Below the pieces are notes generated by a model. It saw nothing but the letters and a program-made list of their open reading frames with translations. It did not search any database and was not told where the DNA came from. A stretch of 64,000 nucleotides of DNA from Bacteroidota bacterium. Lineage in GTDB: Bacteria; Bacteroidota; Bacteroidia; Chitinophagales; Chitinophagaceae. Below are positions 26,382 to 34,713 of the stretch, piece by piece. Made by a program: the position numbers and the translations under genes. Numbering within the stretch: position 1 is the stretch's first letter; every line of letters begins with the position of its first letter. The stretch lies in contig JAFDXL010000010.1 in the NCBI GenBank assembly GCA_018267955.1, forward strand, positions 124,001-188,000. The letters run 5' to 3'.

Positions 26382-27009
26382 TATTGATGATAGAGGAGAC
26401 TTCTTTTGCCTTGCTATAGACCATCATATGGCTGCCACCCTCGATCCAGTAGTTGGGCTTTACATTTTGCGGCAATATCATCTGGTCTGCTGTGCCATGG
26501 ATATGCAATACATTGTCCGGCAACACATCGTTTTTCCAGAGTTGTATTTCTTTCATAGCCCAGCGTACAAATTTGCCGTCAGAGCGTTTCATAATGCCCC
26601 GCAATAGCTCGCGCTCATCATCCGTTGTGGCGCCAAAACGTTCAAACAATAGCTTATTAGGCATTTTATAAAGGAATGCAGGCGCCATCTCTGAGACAAC
26701 AATCGCCTTTACTATAGTACCAAAATGTGCAACTTCTTTGTGGCCCTTGGCGCTTGATACCAATATAGCTCTCTTTACAGGAACTAATTTGGCGATTTCT
26801 ATTGCTAGCATTCCACCGAAAGAAACACCCATAATTATCGGGTTCTCTTCGTTAATACATTGCAGCATTCTTTTGGCATAATTGGGCAGGTCATCCTGCT
26901 CGCTATATTCTACCCATGGCAAATGTATAAGGCGCGCGTTATTGATCTCCAGCTTTCTGAAGATCTGTTCATCTGCTCCCAATCCGCTCAGGCAATAAAT
27001 ATTTGTCAT
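26338..27009 (-). CDS. Alpha/beta hydrolase
   Basis: This 223-residue cytoplasmic protein has an alpha/beta-hydrolase layout. It opens YCLSGLGADEQIF, has the nucleophile elbow MGVSFGGMLAIE (Ser near residue 64), an acid in LHIHGTADQMI, and a late His in WIEGGSHMMVY. The Ser-Asp-His set is therefore complete. The substrate is unknown. It lies 89 bases downstream of plsX and overlaps ogt at its 3' end. Thus it occupies the place where fabH often follows plsX, but it is not a FabH-type condensing enzyme. Confidence 0.82.
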   Translation of the reverse strand: MTNIYCLSGLGADEQIFRKLEINNARLIHLPWVEYSEQDDLPNYAKRMLQCINEENPIIMGVSFGGMLAIEIAKLVPVKRAILVSSAKGHKEVAHFGTIVKAIVVSEMAPAFLYKMPNKLLFERFGATTDDERELLRGIMKRSDGKFVRWAMKEIQLWKNDVLPDNVLHIHGTADQMILPQNVKPNYWIEGGSHMMVYSKAKEVSSIINNELYTHGRVSYKAY

Positions 27010-27055
27010 ACTGTGTATTAAAGTTAGGTGATACCAGACTTAAATACAGTATGCC

Positions 27056-27070
27056 ACGATAGTGTATCGT
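27056..27070. promoter_or_regulatory. 15-base perfect inverted repeat in the plsX-hydrolase gap
   Basis: ACGATA-GTG-TATCGT is a perfect palindrome in the 89 bases between plsX and the hydrolase gene. It could be an operator or a weak attenuating hairpin; the sequence does not decide. Confidence 0.35.
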
Positions 27071-27098
27071 ATTAAAAAACAGGAAAAATTCAGGAAAA

Positions 27099-28058
27099 CT
27101 ATTCAGTTATCGGCTGTGCAAAATGTGCTTTGAACACATTCATCAGGTCTGCATCTACTATACGTGCTGCAACATTCAGCATGTTTTTAAATGCCAGCGC
27201 ATGAGAAACACCATGACCAATAACTACTGGTTTGTTGATACCCAGGATAGGTGTACCACCATAGACCTCGAAATTGTATGTATCCAGCAGTTCATCGTCT
27301 ACCTTGCGCTCTACCCTGAAGATATCGTAGATAGATTCAGCAGTCTTCAGCAGCACATTGCCTACAAAGCCTTCACAAACCACTACTTCAGCTTTGTATT
27401 TAAATACATCGCGTCCTTCGATATTGCCTACGAAATTCAGGCCTTCTACGCTATTAAGTAATGGATAGGTTGCCTGGCACAGGATGTTGCCTTTACCTTC
27501 TTCTTCACCAATATTCAGCAGGCCCACTTTAGGGTTTTCCACGCCATATACTTTCTGCATATACAGCGATCCCAGTTGTGCAAACTGAACCAGGTTTTCA
27601 GGCTTGCAATCAGCATTGATACCTACGTCCAGCAGCAGGTTCCATTTACCGTCTGCCCTTGGTATAGGCGACGCAATGGTGGGCCTTAATATACCTTCAA
27701 TATTCTTTACGGTGTACATAGCGCCAACCATCATAGCACCGGTATTGCCCGCACTGCAGAAAGCGTCTATTTTCTGCATCTGCAGCATACCAAAGCCTAT
27801 AGCGATGCTGGAATTTTGTTTTTCCTTCAACGCCTTGGTGGGATGCTCATGCATACCAATAGTTTCAGGGGCATCTACTAATGTATAACGCCCCTGAAAC
27901 GGTTCTAAAACTGATAAATAGGATGCAGCCGCTTTCAGGTCACCTATCAGTACAAGGTGCACTGATGGATCCACATCTTGCTGAAAGAACTGATGAACGC
28001 CTGCAATCGTCTCAGATGGCGCATAATCGCCACCCATGAAGTCAAACCCTATCTTCAT
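27099..28058 (-). CDS. plsX: Phosphate acyltransferase PlsX
   Basis: This 319-residue enzyme turns acyl-ACP into acyl-phosphate, the donor for the first step of phospholipid synthesis. Recognisable parts are the N-terminal DFMGGDYAPSETIAGV, HPTKALKEKQNSSIAIG, the SAGNTGAMMVGAM segment, LLNIGEEEGKGN, and VVCEGFVGNVLLKTAE. The length is normal for the family. It follows rpmF by 17 bases, the common order yceD (DUF177)-rpmF-plsX, which ties ribosomal protein and membrane lipid synthesis into one operon. Confidence 0.96.
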   Translation of the reverse strand: MKIGFDFMGGDYAPSETIAGVHQFFQQDVDPSVHLVLIGDLKAAASYLSVLEPFQGRYTLVDAPETIGMHEHPTKALKEKQNSSIAIGFGMLQMQKIDAFCSAGNTGAMMVGAMYTVKNIEGILRPTIASPIPRADGKWNLLLDVGINADCKPENLVQFAQLGSLYMQKVYGVENPKVGLLNIGEEEGKGNILCQATYPLLNSVEGLNFVGNIEGRDVFKYKAEVVVCEGFVGNVLLKTAESIYDIFRVERKVDDELLDTYNFEVYGGTPILGINKPVVIGHGVSHALAFKNMLNVAARIVDADLMNVFKAHFAQPITE

Positions 28059-28075
28059 TCAGTAATGAATATTGT

Positions 28076-28288
28076 TTATGAATTTTGTTCGCCCTCAGCA
28101 GCAGCAGGAGTTTTGTCTACAACAACCTGTCCACGGTAGTACAATTTGCCTTCTGACCAGTGAGCACGATGACGCAGGTGGCTTTCACCTGTTGCTGTAT
28201 CCACGCTCCATGTTTCAGCAGTCGCTTTGTAGTGCGTACGGCGCTTTGCGCTGCGCTGTTGTGAGTGGCGTCTTTTCGGATTAGGCAT
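28076..28288 (-). CDS. rpmF: 50S ribosomal protein L32
   Basis: This 70-residue basic protein is a large-subunit ribosomal protein. [20 protein letters not shown] is the standard L32 opening. The zinc-binding Cys pairs found in many L32 proteins are absent; there is no Cys at all, so this is the zinc-free form. It sits 12 bases after the DUF177 stop codon and 17 bases before plsX. Confidence 0.95.
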   Translation of the reverse strand: MPNPKRRHSQQRSAKRRTHYKATAETWSVDTATGESHLRHRAHWSEGKLYYRGQVVVDKTPAAAEGEQNS

Positions 28289-28300
28289 TTTATTTAGATT

Positions 28301-28867
28301 TTATTTCGTTTTACGTTTATTGTCTTTGTTTTTCTCTTTCAGGGCTTCCAAACCTTTCCATATCGCATTCTTAGGTTCGTCTGCTTCTGACAGCTTATTT
28401 AATAGCTTCAGGGTTTCCGGGTTACATCCCGGGGTGCCATCTGGCTTATCGGGGTGTATTCTTTGCAGTGGAATGCTGAGCATTATAAACTCATATATCC
28501 AGTTTGCAAAATCTATCACGGTTTCATTTCTTGGAATGAAGATGACATCAGCATCATCATCCGGCATTTCTGCCTCCTCAGTTCCCGTTAGCTTTATTAC
28601 AAGGTCAAATTCATCCCACAGCCTCAGCTTGAATTCATCTCCACACCTGTCGCAGGCAACCGTTACGCTGCCATCTATATCAAAATGACAAAGAAAAAAA
28701 TTGGTTTCTTTATCAAATTTCAGGTTTACTTGTGCATCCAGGTCTTTAAAATCACGCTCATTGGCGCCATGCTCGTCTAAAAACCTATCACCAAGCTCGT
28801 ACTGGAATGTATGAACACCGGGCTTTAAACCCTGCCACGCTATTTCAAATTCTCTGTTATGTCTCAT
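28301..28867 (-). CDS. DUF177 (YceD-type) 23S rRNA accumulation protein
   Basis: This 188-residue acidic protein belongs to the DUF177/YceD family, linked in E. coli and plants to 23S rRNA accumulation. The family core VACDRCGDEFKLRLWDEF, with a CxxC pair, is near residue 75, followed by the acidic segment EEAEMPDDDADV and the typical DFANWIYEFIMLSIP helix. A basic Lys-rich tail ends it. It is first in the DUF177-rpmF-plsX operon, with an unusually long leader from a -7 box at 28993-29000. Confidence 0.9.
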   Translation of the reverse strand: MRHNREFEIAWQGLKPGVHTFQYELGDRFLDEHGANERDFKDLDAQVNLKFDKETNFFLCHFDIDGSVTVACDRCGDEFKLRLWDEFDLVIKLTGTEEAEMPDDDADVIFIPRNETVIDFANWIYEFIMLSIPLQRIHPDKPDGTPGCNPETLKLLNKLSEADEPKNAIWKGLEALKEKNKDNKRKTK

Positions 28868-28992
28868 TAGCCGGCTTCTTACATCTTGGTTTTGAACTTA
28901 CAACCCGGTGCATATTCAATGCAAACAATTAAAAACCAATTATTTACAACCCAGAACAATACACCTTCCTTTCAAAAAACTTCAATGGGGTG

Positions 28993-29000
28993 CAAAGTTA
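28993..29000 (-). promoter_or_regulatory. Promoter -7 box of the DUF177-rpmF-plsX operon
   Basis: The minus strand reads TAACTTTG, an exact match, about 125 bases before the DUF177 start. The leader of about 115 bases is long for this genome and could carry regulation. Confidence 0.55.
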
Positions 29001-29016
29001 ACGAAAAACTTTGTAT

Positions 29017-29922
29017 TTACAGCATTTTATTTCGCTTCAGCAAAAAGGCATTCAGCACCTGGTCTACTGGCTCCGTAAGGTCTGCCTTTACAAGATCTAT
29101 ATGATATTGGTGGCATTTATTTTCAATCTCCTGCAAGTAATCTGCCATCCTGTTAATATAGGTATCTTTTACCTGGTGCGGTTGCAGCTTTATGCGTTCA
29201 CCACTTTCCATATCTACAAACTCATACGGCCTGTTCTCAAATTCAAATCCTATTTCTTTTGCCCCATCCATCACATGAAATAAGATCACTTCATGCTTAT
29301 TATATTTTAAATGTTGCAATGCCGAAAACAATTCTTCCAGGTCCTCTGCCCCATCCATCATATCACTAAATACCACAATAAGAGACCTTTTATGCATCTG
29401 GTCGGCCACCTGGTGCAGCGCTTTTGCTGCATTGGTTGGGCGGTTTTCTGCTGGTTTCTTCAATAGCTTTTCCAGCTCATATACCAATTGTCTGTAATGG
29501 CTGTGTGCCGATCTGCATTCAGAGAAATAGTACAAACTATCATCAAAAAACGCCAGAGATGCGGCGTCCAGTTGCCTTTTCGTTAGTTGCAGCAGGCAAG
29601 CGGCTGCAAGGCAAGAAAAATCAAGCTTGCTCATCTTTCCCTCTTCTTTAGGGAAATACATGGATGACGATGTATCCAGTACTATACAGCAGCGGAGATT
29701 GGTTTCCTCCTCATATTTCTTAACAAATAGCTTGTCGGTACGCCCAAACACTTTCCAGTCCACATGTCGCAACGCATCGCCCTGGTTATATAACCTATGC
29801 TCTGCAAACTCTACCGAAAAACCATGAAAAGGACTTTTATGCAGGCCTATAATAAAACCCTCCACCACCTGTTTGGCTATCAGCTCCAGGTTGTCCAGTA
29901 AAGGGTTTTGAGGAATATCCAT
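29017..29922 (-). CDS. DUF58 protein with von Willebrand A-like fold
   Basis: This 301-residue protein belongs to the DUF58 family. The signature is FAEHRLYNQGDALRHVDWK near residue 45, then the VWA metal-site motif VLDTSSSMYF (DxSxS) near residue 90 and a second helix-strand segment SLIVVFSDMMDGAED. DUF58 proteins usually work with a MoxR AAA+ ATPase and membrane VWA proteins in complex assembly, but no moxR is adjacent here. There is no signal peptide or membrane segment. It is transcribed alone. Confidence 0.9.
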   Translation of the reverse strand: MDIPQNPLLDNLELIAKQVVEGFIIGLHKSPFHGFSVEFAEHRLYNQGDALRHVDWKVFGRTDKLFVKKYEEETNLRCCIVLDTSSSMYFPKEEGKMSKLDFSCLAAACLLQLTKRQLDAASLAFFDDSLYYFSECRSAHSHYRQLVYELEKLLKKPAENRPTNAAKALHQVADQMHKRSLIVVFSDMMDGAEDLEELFSALQHLKYNKHEVILFHVMDGAKEIGFEFENRPYEFVDMESGERIKLQPHQVKDTYINRMADYLQEIENKCHQYHIDLVKADLTEPVDQVLNAFLLKRNKML

Positions 29923-30059
29923 TAAAGTCTTGATTTATTGTTTATAAAGTTAAGGCAAAAGCCTGTTGGCAAAAAAATAAGATTACAAATGCATTTAGTG
30001 AGCGATGTGTTGCTGTTTTGAAAATTTACTTTTATCTTCAACCGTTAAATATTACTTAC

Positions 30060-30308
30060 ATGAAATTACGCCCGGGCACTTTATTGGTACTAGGACTGTT
30101 CATAATGATGGGGATGAGTTCCTGCGTTCACGACTATATCTGCCAATGTAAAATATCATATAGTGGCCAGCCAGGTTTGCCTGAGGACAAGGTGAATAAG
30201 TATAATGTTTCTGATACAAAGAAAAAAGCAAAGTCTGCCTGCCAGGATCTTTCCAAGACCTATGAGAAAGACGGCGTCAAGGCTACAGAGACCTGCGATC
30301 TTTACTAA
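30060..30308 (+). CDS. Small Cys-rich lipoprotein, CxxDYxCxC family, member 1
   Basis: This 82-residue protein has a lipoprotein signal (MKLRPGTLLVLGLFIMMGMS) and lipobox Cys22. The mature part opens CVHDYICQCK, has a Lys-rich stretch with another Cys (KKKAKSACQDL) and ends with a Cys three residues from the C-terminus (TCDLY). The same layout recurs at 41249-41506 and 41555-41809. No known function. The start is the ATG at 30060, since the upstream in-frame ATG would add a non-signal extension. The MauE/thioredoxin fusion gene follows by 48 bases. Confidence 0.75.
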   Translation: MKLRPGTLLVLGLFIMMGMSSCVHDYICQCKISYSGQPGLPEDKVNKYNVSDTKKKAKSACQDLSKTYEKDGVKATETCDLY

Positions 30309-30332
30309 AGCTTTTCTTAAAACGTATTCACT

Positions 30333-30340
30333 TATTTTTG
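30333..30340 (+). promoter_or_regulatory. Promoter -7 box upstream of the MauE/thioredoxin gene
   Basis: TATTTTTG matches TAnnTTTG, 16 bases before the ATG at 30357. It follows the stop of the small lipoprotein gene, so the two can be expressed separately. Confidence 0.55.
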
Positions 30341-30356
30341 TGCCGTACTTTTAGAT

Positions 30357-31307
30357 ATGGCAGATACAATAAAACAAGAAAGGAATACGGCATTTTATAT
30401 AAAACGAATTTTCGGATCAATACTGCTGCTGGCATTAGCAGCAGTATTTTTCTTTTCAGCCCTCAGCAAACTCGATAATATTGAGCCCTTCGAGTGGACC
30501 TTTATTGACCTGGGCATAGGCAGCAATATGCTGGCATCGGTTATTGCGCGTCTGTTTATCGGCATCGAATTGATCATAGGCATATTCCTGCTTTTTCATA
30601 TATACCTGAAACAAGTTACTTATCCTGCCACTATTGGTCTTCTGGTGTTGCTCACGGGATACCTGGTGATGCTTATAATCCAGCAAGGCAATACCGGCAA
30701 TTGTGGCTGTTTCGGAAATTGGCTTTATATGAATCCCCTTCAGGCTATCTGGAAGAATCTGGCCATGATCGCAGCAGTTGTTCTTCTGATATTTATTTAC
30801 CCTGTCAAACCATATAAAAACCAGGAATGGATAGCCGCTTTATTGGGCATGGCAGGAATTGTAGCCACTTTCATTACCAACCCGCTGAATGTAAACAACA
30901 AACCTAAAGCAGTAAACGAAGCCATCAACCTCGATCCTCTGTACGCAGATCCGCACAATGCACCCGTGGTAGAGTTAAGGCAAGGCAAACATATCATAGC
31001 CTTTATGAGCCTTACCTGCCCGCACTGCCGAAAAGCCGCATACATGCTGCACGTGCTGAAGGAAAAAAATCCCAACATACCTATTTATGCTGTATTATCC
31101 GGCCACCCTGATAACCTGGCACCTTTCTTTAAAGAAACCAATGCTACCAACCTCCCATACCTATTATTCAAGAATACACAGGCGTTTACAGATATGGCAG
31201 GGCCCGGCGTGCCTGCTATCTATTGGGTGAATAACGGCATCAAAGAATACGAGAGTACTTACCTGCAATTAGACCCGGCTGCAATAAAAAACTGGCTGAA
31301 TCAGTAA
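30357..31307 (+). CDS. MauE/DoxX-type membrane protein fused to a thioredoxin-like domain
   Basis: This 316-residue protein has about four to five membrane helices in its first 185 residues, with a Cys-containing loop GNTGNCGCFGNWL as in MauE/DoxX redox proteins. A C-terminal thioredoxin-like domain follows, with the redox motif MSLTCPHCRKAAYML near residue 220 and a cis-Pro region GPGVPAIYWV. The CPHC dithiol is DsbA-like. The protein probably transfers thiol-disulfide electrons across or at the inner membrane. The neighbours are a Cys-rich lipoprotein upstream and an RluD-type gene 13 bases downstream. Confidence 0.86.
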   Translation: MADTIKQERNTAFYIKRIFGSILLLALAAVFFFSALSKLDNIEPFEWTFIDLGIGSNMLASVIARLFIGIELIIGIFLLFHIYLKQVTYPATIGLLVLLTGYLVMLIIQQGNTGNCGCFGNWLYMNPLQAIWKNLAMIAAVVLLIFIYPVKPYKNQEWIAALLGMAGIVATFITNPLNVNNKPKAVNEAINLDPLYADPHNAPVVELRQGKHIIAFMSLTCPHCRKAAYMLHVLKEKNPNIPIYAVLSGHPDNLAPFFKETNATNLPYLLFKNTQAFTDMAGPGVPAIYWVNNGIKEYESTYLQLDPAAIKNWLNQ

Positions 31308-31312
31308 CTTTG
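31305..31312 (+). promoter_or_regulatory. Promoter -7 box overlapping the previous stop codon, for the RluD-type gene
   Basis: TAACTTTG is an exact match to TAnnTTTG and its TAA is the stop codon of the MauE/thioredoxin gene. The ATG at 31321 is eight bases on, so the message would be leaderless or nearly so. Confidence 0.5.
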
Positions 31313-31320
31313 CATCCGAA

Positions 31321-32418
31321 ATGACACAAATCAACGACACGGAGGATATTTGGGATGAGGATGATCCGGAACAGGAAGAAGGCGCAGAGCCTAATGAGCC
31401 TATAGAACGCGCACGCTTTACCGCACAAAAGGGTATAGAACCGCTTAGGGTAGATAAATTCCTGATGATAAGGCTGGAAAACGCCACCCGCAACAAGGTG
31501 CAGCAAGCCCTTGAGGAAGGTCTTATACTCGTTAACGACAAGGCGGTAAAAGCTAACTATAAGGTAAAGCCCGGCGATGTGGTTGTAGTGTTTGACAACA
31601 GGCGTCCTGAATCACTGGAGGTAATACCAGAAGAACTTCCATTGGATATTGTCTATGAAGACGATGCCCTGATGATCATCAACAAGCCCGCAGGCATGGT
31701 AGTACATCCCGGTTGCGGTAATTATACCGGCACCCTGGTAAATGGACTCGCTTATTATTTAAAGGTACCTGACATCGAAAATGCTGCTCTTCCGCGTGTT
31801 GGTTTGGTTCACAGGATAGATAAGGATACCAGCGGCCTGCTGGTAGTGGCAAAGACGGATGAGGCCATGAGCAATCTCGCGGCGCAATTCAAAAAACATA
31901 CGGTGCATCGTCGTTATATAGCTTTGGTTTGGGGCAACCTGGAAGAAGATGAAGGCACCATCCATGTTAACGTGGGGCGCAACCTGCGCTTCCGCAAGAT
32001 CATGGATACCTTTCCGGATGGCGATCATGGCAAGGATGCGATTACGCATTATAAGGTACTGGAGCGTTTCAATTATGTTACGCTTATAGAATTAAGGCTC
32101 GAAACCGGGCGCACCCACCAGATACGTGTACATATGAAATCTAAGGGGCATCCGCTCTTTAATGATGCTACCTATGGTGGCGATTATATAGTAAAGGGTA
32201 CGGTCTTTACCAAATACAAGCAATTTGTGGAAAACTGCTTTAAAATTTTACCTCGTCATGCGTTGCACGCTAAAGAACTGGGTTTCACCCATCCCGTAAC
32301 AAAAGAATGGATACAATTTAACTCTGAGTTACCTGTTGAGATGCAACAGGTTATAGATAGATGGCGTACTTATACCGGCGGAATGACCACCCAGCTTCGT
32401 CAGCAGTTAAATGGCTGA
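31321..32418 (+). CDS. RluA/RluD-family 23S rRNA pseudouridine synthase
   Basis: This 365-residue RNA-modifying enzyme converts uridine to pseudouridine, in RluD-type enzymes in helix 69 of 23S rRNA. An acidic N-terminal extension is followed by an S4 RNA-binding domain (RVDKFLMIRLENATRNKVQQ) and the catalytic domain. The active-site motif is VGLVHRIDKDTSGLLVVAK with the catalytic Asp, and the C-terminal signature is LETGRTHQIRVHM. It is slightly longer than the E. coli enzyme because of the acidic N-terminus. The target is inferred from family only. Confidence 0.93.
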   Translation: MTQINDTEDIWDEDDPEQEEGAEPNEPIERARFTAQKGIEPLRVDKFLMIRLENATRNKVQQALEEGLILVNDKAVKANYKVKPGDVVVVFDNRRPESLEVIPEELPLDIVYEDDALMIINKPAGMVVHPGCGNYTGTLVNGLAYYLKVPDIENAALPRVGLVHRIDKDTSGLLVVAKTDEAMSNLAAQFKKHTVHRRYIALVWGNLEEDEGTIHVNVGRNLRFRKIMDTFPDGDHGKDAITHYKVLERFNYVTLIELRLETGRTHQIRVHMKSKGHPLFNDATYGGDYIVKGTVFTKYKQFVENCFKILPRHALHAKELGFTHPVTKEWIQFNSELPVEMQQVIDRWRTYTGGMTTQLRQQLNG

Positions 32419-32531
32419 CAACAGTCACATAACCATTTTATCTAATTATTTATTTAAAAATAAATTTATAAATTAACACTCTCGGTTAATGTTATCAGGG
32501 AATTTAACGCGCCTTAATGATTTTTTAACCT

Positions 32532-32539
32532 TATTTTTG
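32532..32539 (+). promoter_or_regulatory. Promoter -7 box upstream of tatA
   Basis: TATTTTTG matches TAnnTTTG, 30 bases before the tatA ATG. No convincing -33 element. Confidence 0.55.
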
Positions 32540-32569
32540 TAGCATACTTTATTATTCAAATTTTTAATT

Positions 32570-32788
32570 ATGGCTTTATTAGCTATCAATCCGCAGTTAT
32601 TGTGGTCTGCTCCAAGTGGTGCTGAATGGATTATTATCCTGTTAGTGGTTGTTATCTTCTTTGGCGGCAAGAAAATACCTGAGCTGGCCCGTGGCCTCGG
32701 ACAAGGTATCCGTGAGTTTAACAACGCTAAGGAGAATGTGAAGAGTGAGATTGAAGCGGGAATGAAAGAAAAGCCTAAGGCTGAGTAA
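32570..32788 (+). CDS. tatA: Twin-arginine translocase subunit TatA/TatE
   Basis: This 72-residue pore-forming subunit of the Tat system exports folded proteins. It has the classic plan: a short periplasmic N-terminus, one membrane helix ([19 protein letters not shown], ending in the conserved FGGKKIPEL hinge), an amphipathic helix ([16 protein letters not shown]) and a charged tail. It is transcribed alone from its own promoter. No tatC is present in the window. Confidence 0.96.
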   Translation: MALLAINPQLLWSAPSGAEWIIILLVVVIFFGGKKIPELARGLGQGIREFNNAKENVKSEIEAGMKEKPKAE

Positions 32789-32884
32789 TTCTACTCTCCT
32801 ACTCCCTTGATCCATCCCTGATTATTTTTATTAATAGCTTCCCTTTGGGTTGCATGGTTTAACCGCTTAAAAAACGATAAATAC

Positions 32885-34003
32885 ATGCGATACAAAAGCT
32901 TTTTGCTCGTATCAATTTTTTGCTTTTCTGCCGCTGCACTGTCTGCGCAGGTACATAAAACAGGTTCTTCATATAAAAAAGAACATGTTGATACGATTGC
33001 TATACGCAAAGGCCATACAGCCACGCCGGCCCTTCCTATTGCACTCAGTATGCCCAAAGCATACAAAGTAGAGCCTAAGGTTTACAAACCGGTTCCTCTT
33101 GCAGATTCAAAATCTTACTATGGCGATAAAAGCGATTTTATCAATGCTTTTGTAATGAAGTATCTGAATGCGCACAATAGAACATTGAATGCCGTGCAAG
33201 ACAAGAGCGAAAAAGATTTTCCGCTTATTGATAACGTACTGCAAAAAAATTCTGTGCCAAAGGAGCTTAAGTACCTTGCTGTGATAGAATCGGCCTTAAA
33301 CCATAATGCCGTATCCCGTGTGGGTGCAGTTGGCCCCTGGCAGTTTATGGCGCCTACAGCCCGCCTGATGGGACTTACTGTAAATAAAAAACGCGACGAC
33401 CGTAAGGATATTTACAAGTCTACCAACGCAGCGGCCAAGTATCTTACCAATTTGTACGAAGATCTGAATGATTGGCTGCTAGTAATTGCCGCCTACAATA
33501 GCGGACCTGCCCCGGTAAAAAGGGCAATGGAACGTACCGGTAGCAATAACTTCTGGGATATCAAACAATACCTTCCTAAAGAAACCCAGGGACACGTGCT
33601 CGCTTTTATTGCAACAGCTACGATTTTCGAAAACCTGAGCAAACTGATTGGCAAACCGGTTACAGACGAACTGGATGATAATAGCAATGCTGAAGAATTG
33701 GTAAAAGAGGCAAAGGATATGAAAATTGCTAAAAAAAGCATTTTTACTCCTGAAGAGTTATCTAATATGGCGATTATTAAGCTGTCAGATCCTATCAGCA
33801 TGGACCTGCTGGTGCAGGAACTGGGACTGAACCGCGACCAGATGGATAAATGGAACCAGGATTACGACTTATTCGAAATGAGTGCCTATTCCTCAGATTC
33901 CTATAATCTGCGCCTGCCAAAAGATAAGCTCGATAAATTTCTGGAAAAGAAAGAATACCTGTTTAAAAGGACTAAAACAGTATTCAGCGCGCAAAACATG
34001 TAA
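32885..34003 (+). CDS. Exported lytic transglycosylase (MltD/SLT type)
   Basis: This 372-residue protein has a signal peptide (about 1-21, ending ALSAQ) and an SLT lytic transglycosylase domain that cleaves peptidoglycan glycan strands in the periplasm. The catalytic Glu135 is in LAVIESALNHNAVS, followed by GAVGPWQFMAPTARLMGL and VIAAYNSGPAPVKRAM, all family signatures. The C-terminal 100 residues carry helices but I do not see a clear LysM motif, unlike E. coli MltD. It lies between tatA and rpsT on the same strand. Confidence 0.92.
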   Translation: MRYKSFLLVSIFCFSAAALSAQVHKTGSSYKKEHVDTIAIRKGHTATPALPIALSMPKAYKVEPKVYKPVPLADSKSYYGDKSDFINAFVMKYLNAHNRTLNAVQDKSEKDFPLIDNVLQKNSVPKELKYLAVIESALNHNAVSRVGAVGPWQFMAPTARLMGLTVNKKRDDRKDIYKSTNAAAKYLTNLYEDLNDWLLVIAAYNSGPAPVKRAMERTGSNNFWDIKQYLPKETQGHVLAFIATATIFENLSKLIGKPVTDELDDNSNAEELVKEAKDMKIAKKSIFTPEELSNMAIIKLSDPISMDLLVQELGLNRDQMDKWNQDYDLFEMSAYSSDSYNLRLPKDKLDKFLEKKEYLFKRTKTVFSAQNM

Positions 34004-34024
34004 TTTTTACATTCAAAATATTTT

Positions 34025-34060
34025 TTGAAGTTCAATTTTTTAATTTACCTTTGCAGTCCT
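34025..34060 (+). promoter_or_regulatory. rpsT promoter with a -33/-7 pair and start motif CAGTCCT
   Basis: TTG at 34025-34027 and TACCTTTG at 34046-34053 are spaced by 18 bases. CAGTCCT follows immediately at 34054-34060. The same CAGTCCT follows the rpsP -7 box, which suggests a shared ribosomal-protein promoter start. Confidence 0.65.
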
Positions 34061-34080
34061 AATTTAAACAAGTAAGATAA

Positions 34081-34335
34081 ATGGCAAATCATAAAGCAAC
34101 GAAAAAAGATGTCCGCCAGAGTGAGAAACGTCGCGACCGTAACCGTTATTATGGTAAAACAACTCGTAATGCTATCCGCGGCCTTTTAGCCATTACAGAT
34201 AAAAAAGAAGCTACAGAAAACCTGCCTAAGATCATTGCTATGATTGATAAGCTGGCTAAACGCAATGTTATTCACAAGAATAAAGCGAGCAACCTGAAAT
34301 CAGGTATCGCTAAGAAAGTGAACGCAATGGCTTAA
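34081..34335 (+). CDS. rpsT: 30S ribosomal protein S20
   Basis: This 84-residue basic helical protein is S20, a primary 16S rRNA-binding protein. The translation begins [18 protein letters not shown] and ends [20 protein letters not shown], both typical of S20. It stands alone, with a strong promoter and a strong terminator, as is usual for rpsT. Confidence 0.97.
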   Translation: MANHKATKKDVRQSEKRRDRNRYYGKTTRNAIRGLLAITDKKEATENLPKIIAMIDKLAKRNVIHKNKASNLKSGIAKKVNAMA

Positions 34336-34357
34336 TTCAGGCCTTCAATAATATTTC

Positions 34358-34390
34358 AAAGCCCGGTACTAGCTACCGGGCTTTATTTTT
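34358..34390 (+). terminator. Rho-independent terminator of rpsT
   Basis: AAAGCCCGGT and ACCGGGCTTT form a GC-rich stem around a 7-base loop, followed by A and a T run. Confidence 0.9.
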
Positions 34391-34592
34391 TTTCATTCCC
34401 TTCTTTGACAGTTTCTTTACAATTACTTAAAGCCTGGCGTTTAGTTTGGCTTAATATTTGTTTTTATCTTACCACAACGTTTCGGTGGCGCCTGTTATTT
34501 TCAACAGGTTACACAATAAAATAAGAAAGTAAACGTTTTGTTAAAAAGAGATACTAGAACAATATTTGTCCAAAGCTAATTTTAGTAGAGAG

Positions 34593-34703
34593 ATGTCTTA
34601 CAAAATGCCCCTTAAACAATCCGGTCCTAGATCAAAATGGATGACAGTAGCGCTAATATGCATTTACGTTGTAGTAGGCATATTCATAGCAATGAAGAGT
34701 TAA
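34593..34703 (+). CDS. Tiny single-span membrane protein (36 residues)
   Basis: This short reading frame begins MSYKMPLKQSGPRSKWM, then has one hydrophobic helix (about residues 17-33: MTVALICIYVVVGIFIA) and ends MKS. The positive N-terminus and hydrophobic helix predict a small bitopic membrane protein. It fills part of the gap between rpsT and the convergent acyltransferase gene, ending 10 bases from it. No function is known and the call rests on composition and length, so it is tentative. Confidence 0.5.
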   Translation: MSYKMPLKQSGPRSKWMTVALICIYVVVGIFIAMKS

Positions 34704-34713
34704 TAAGCAATGC

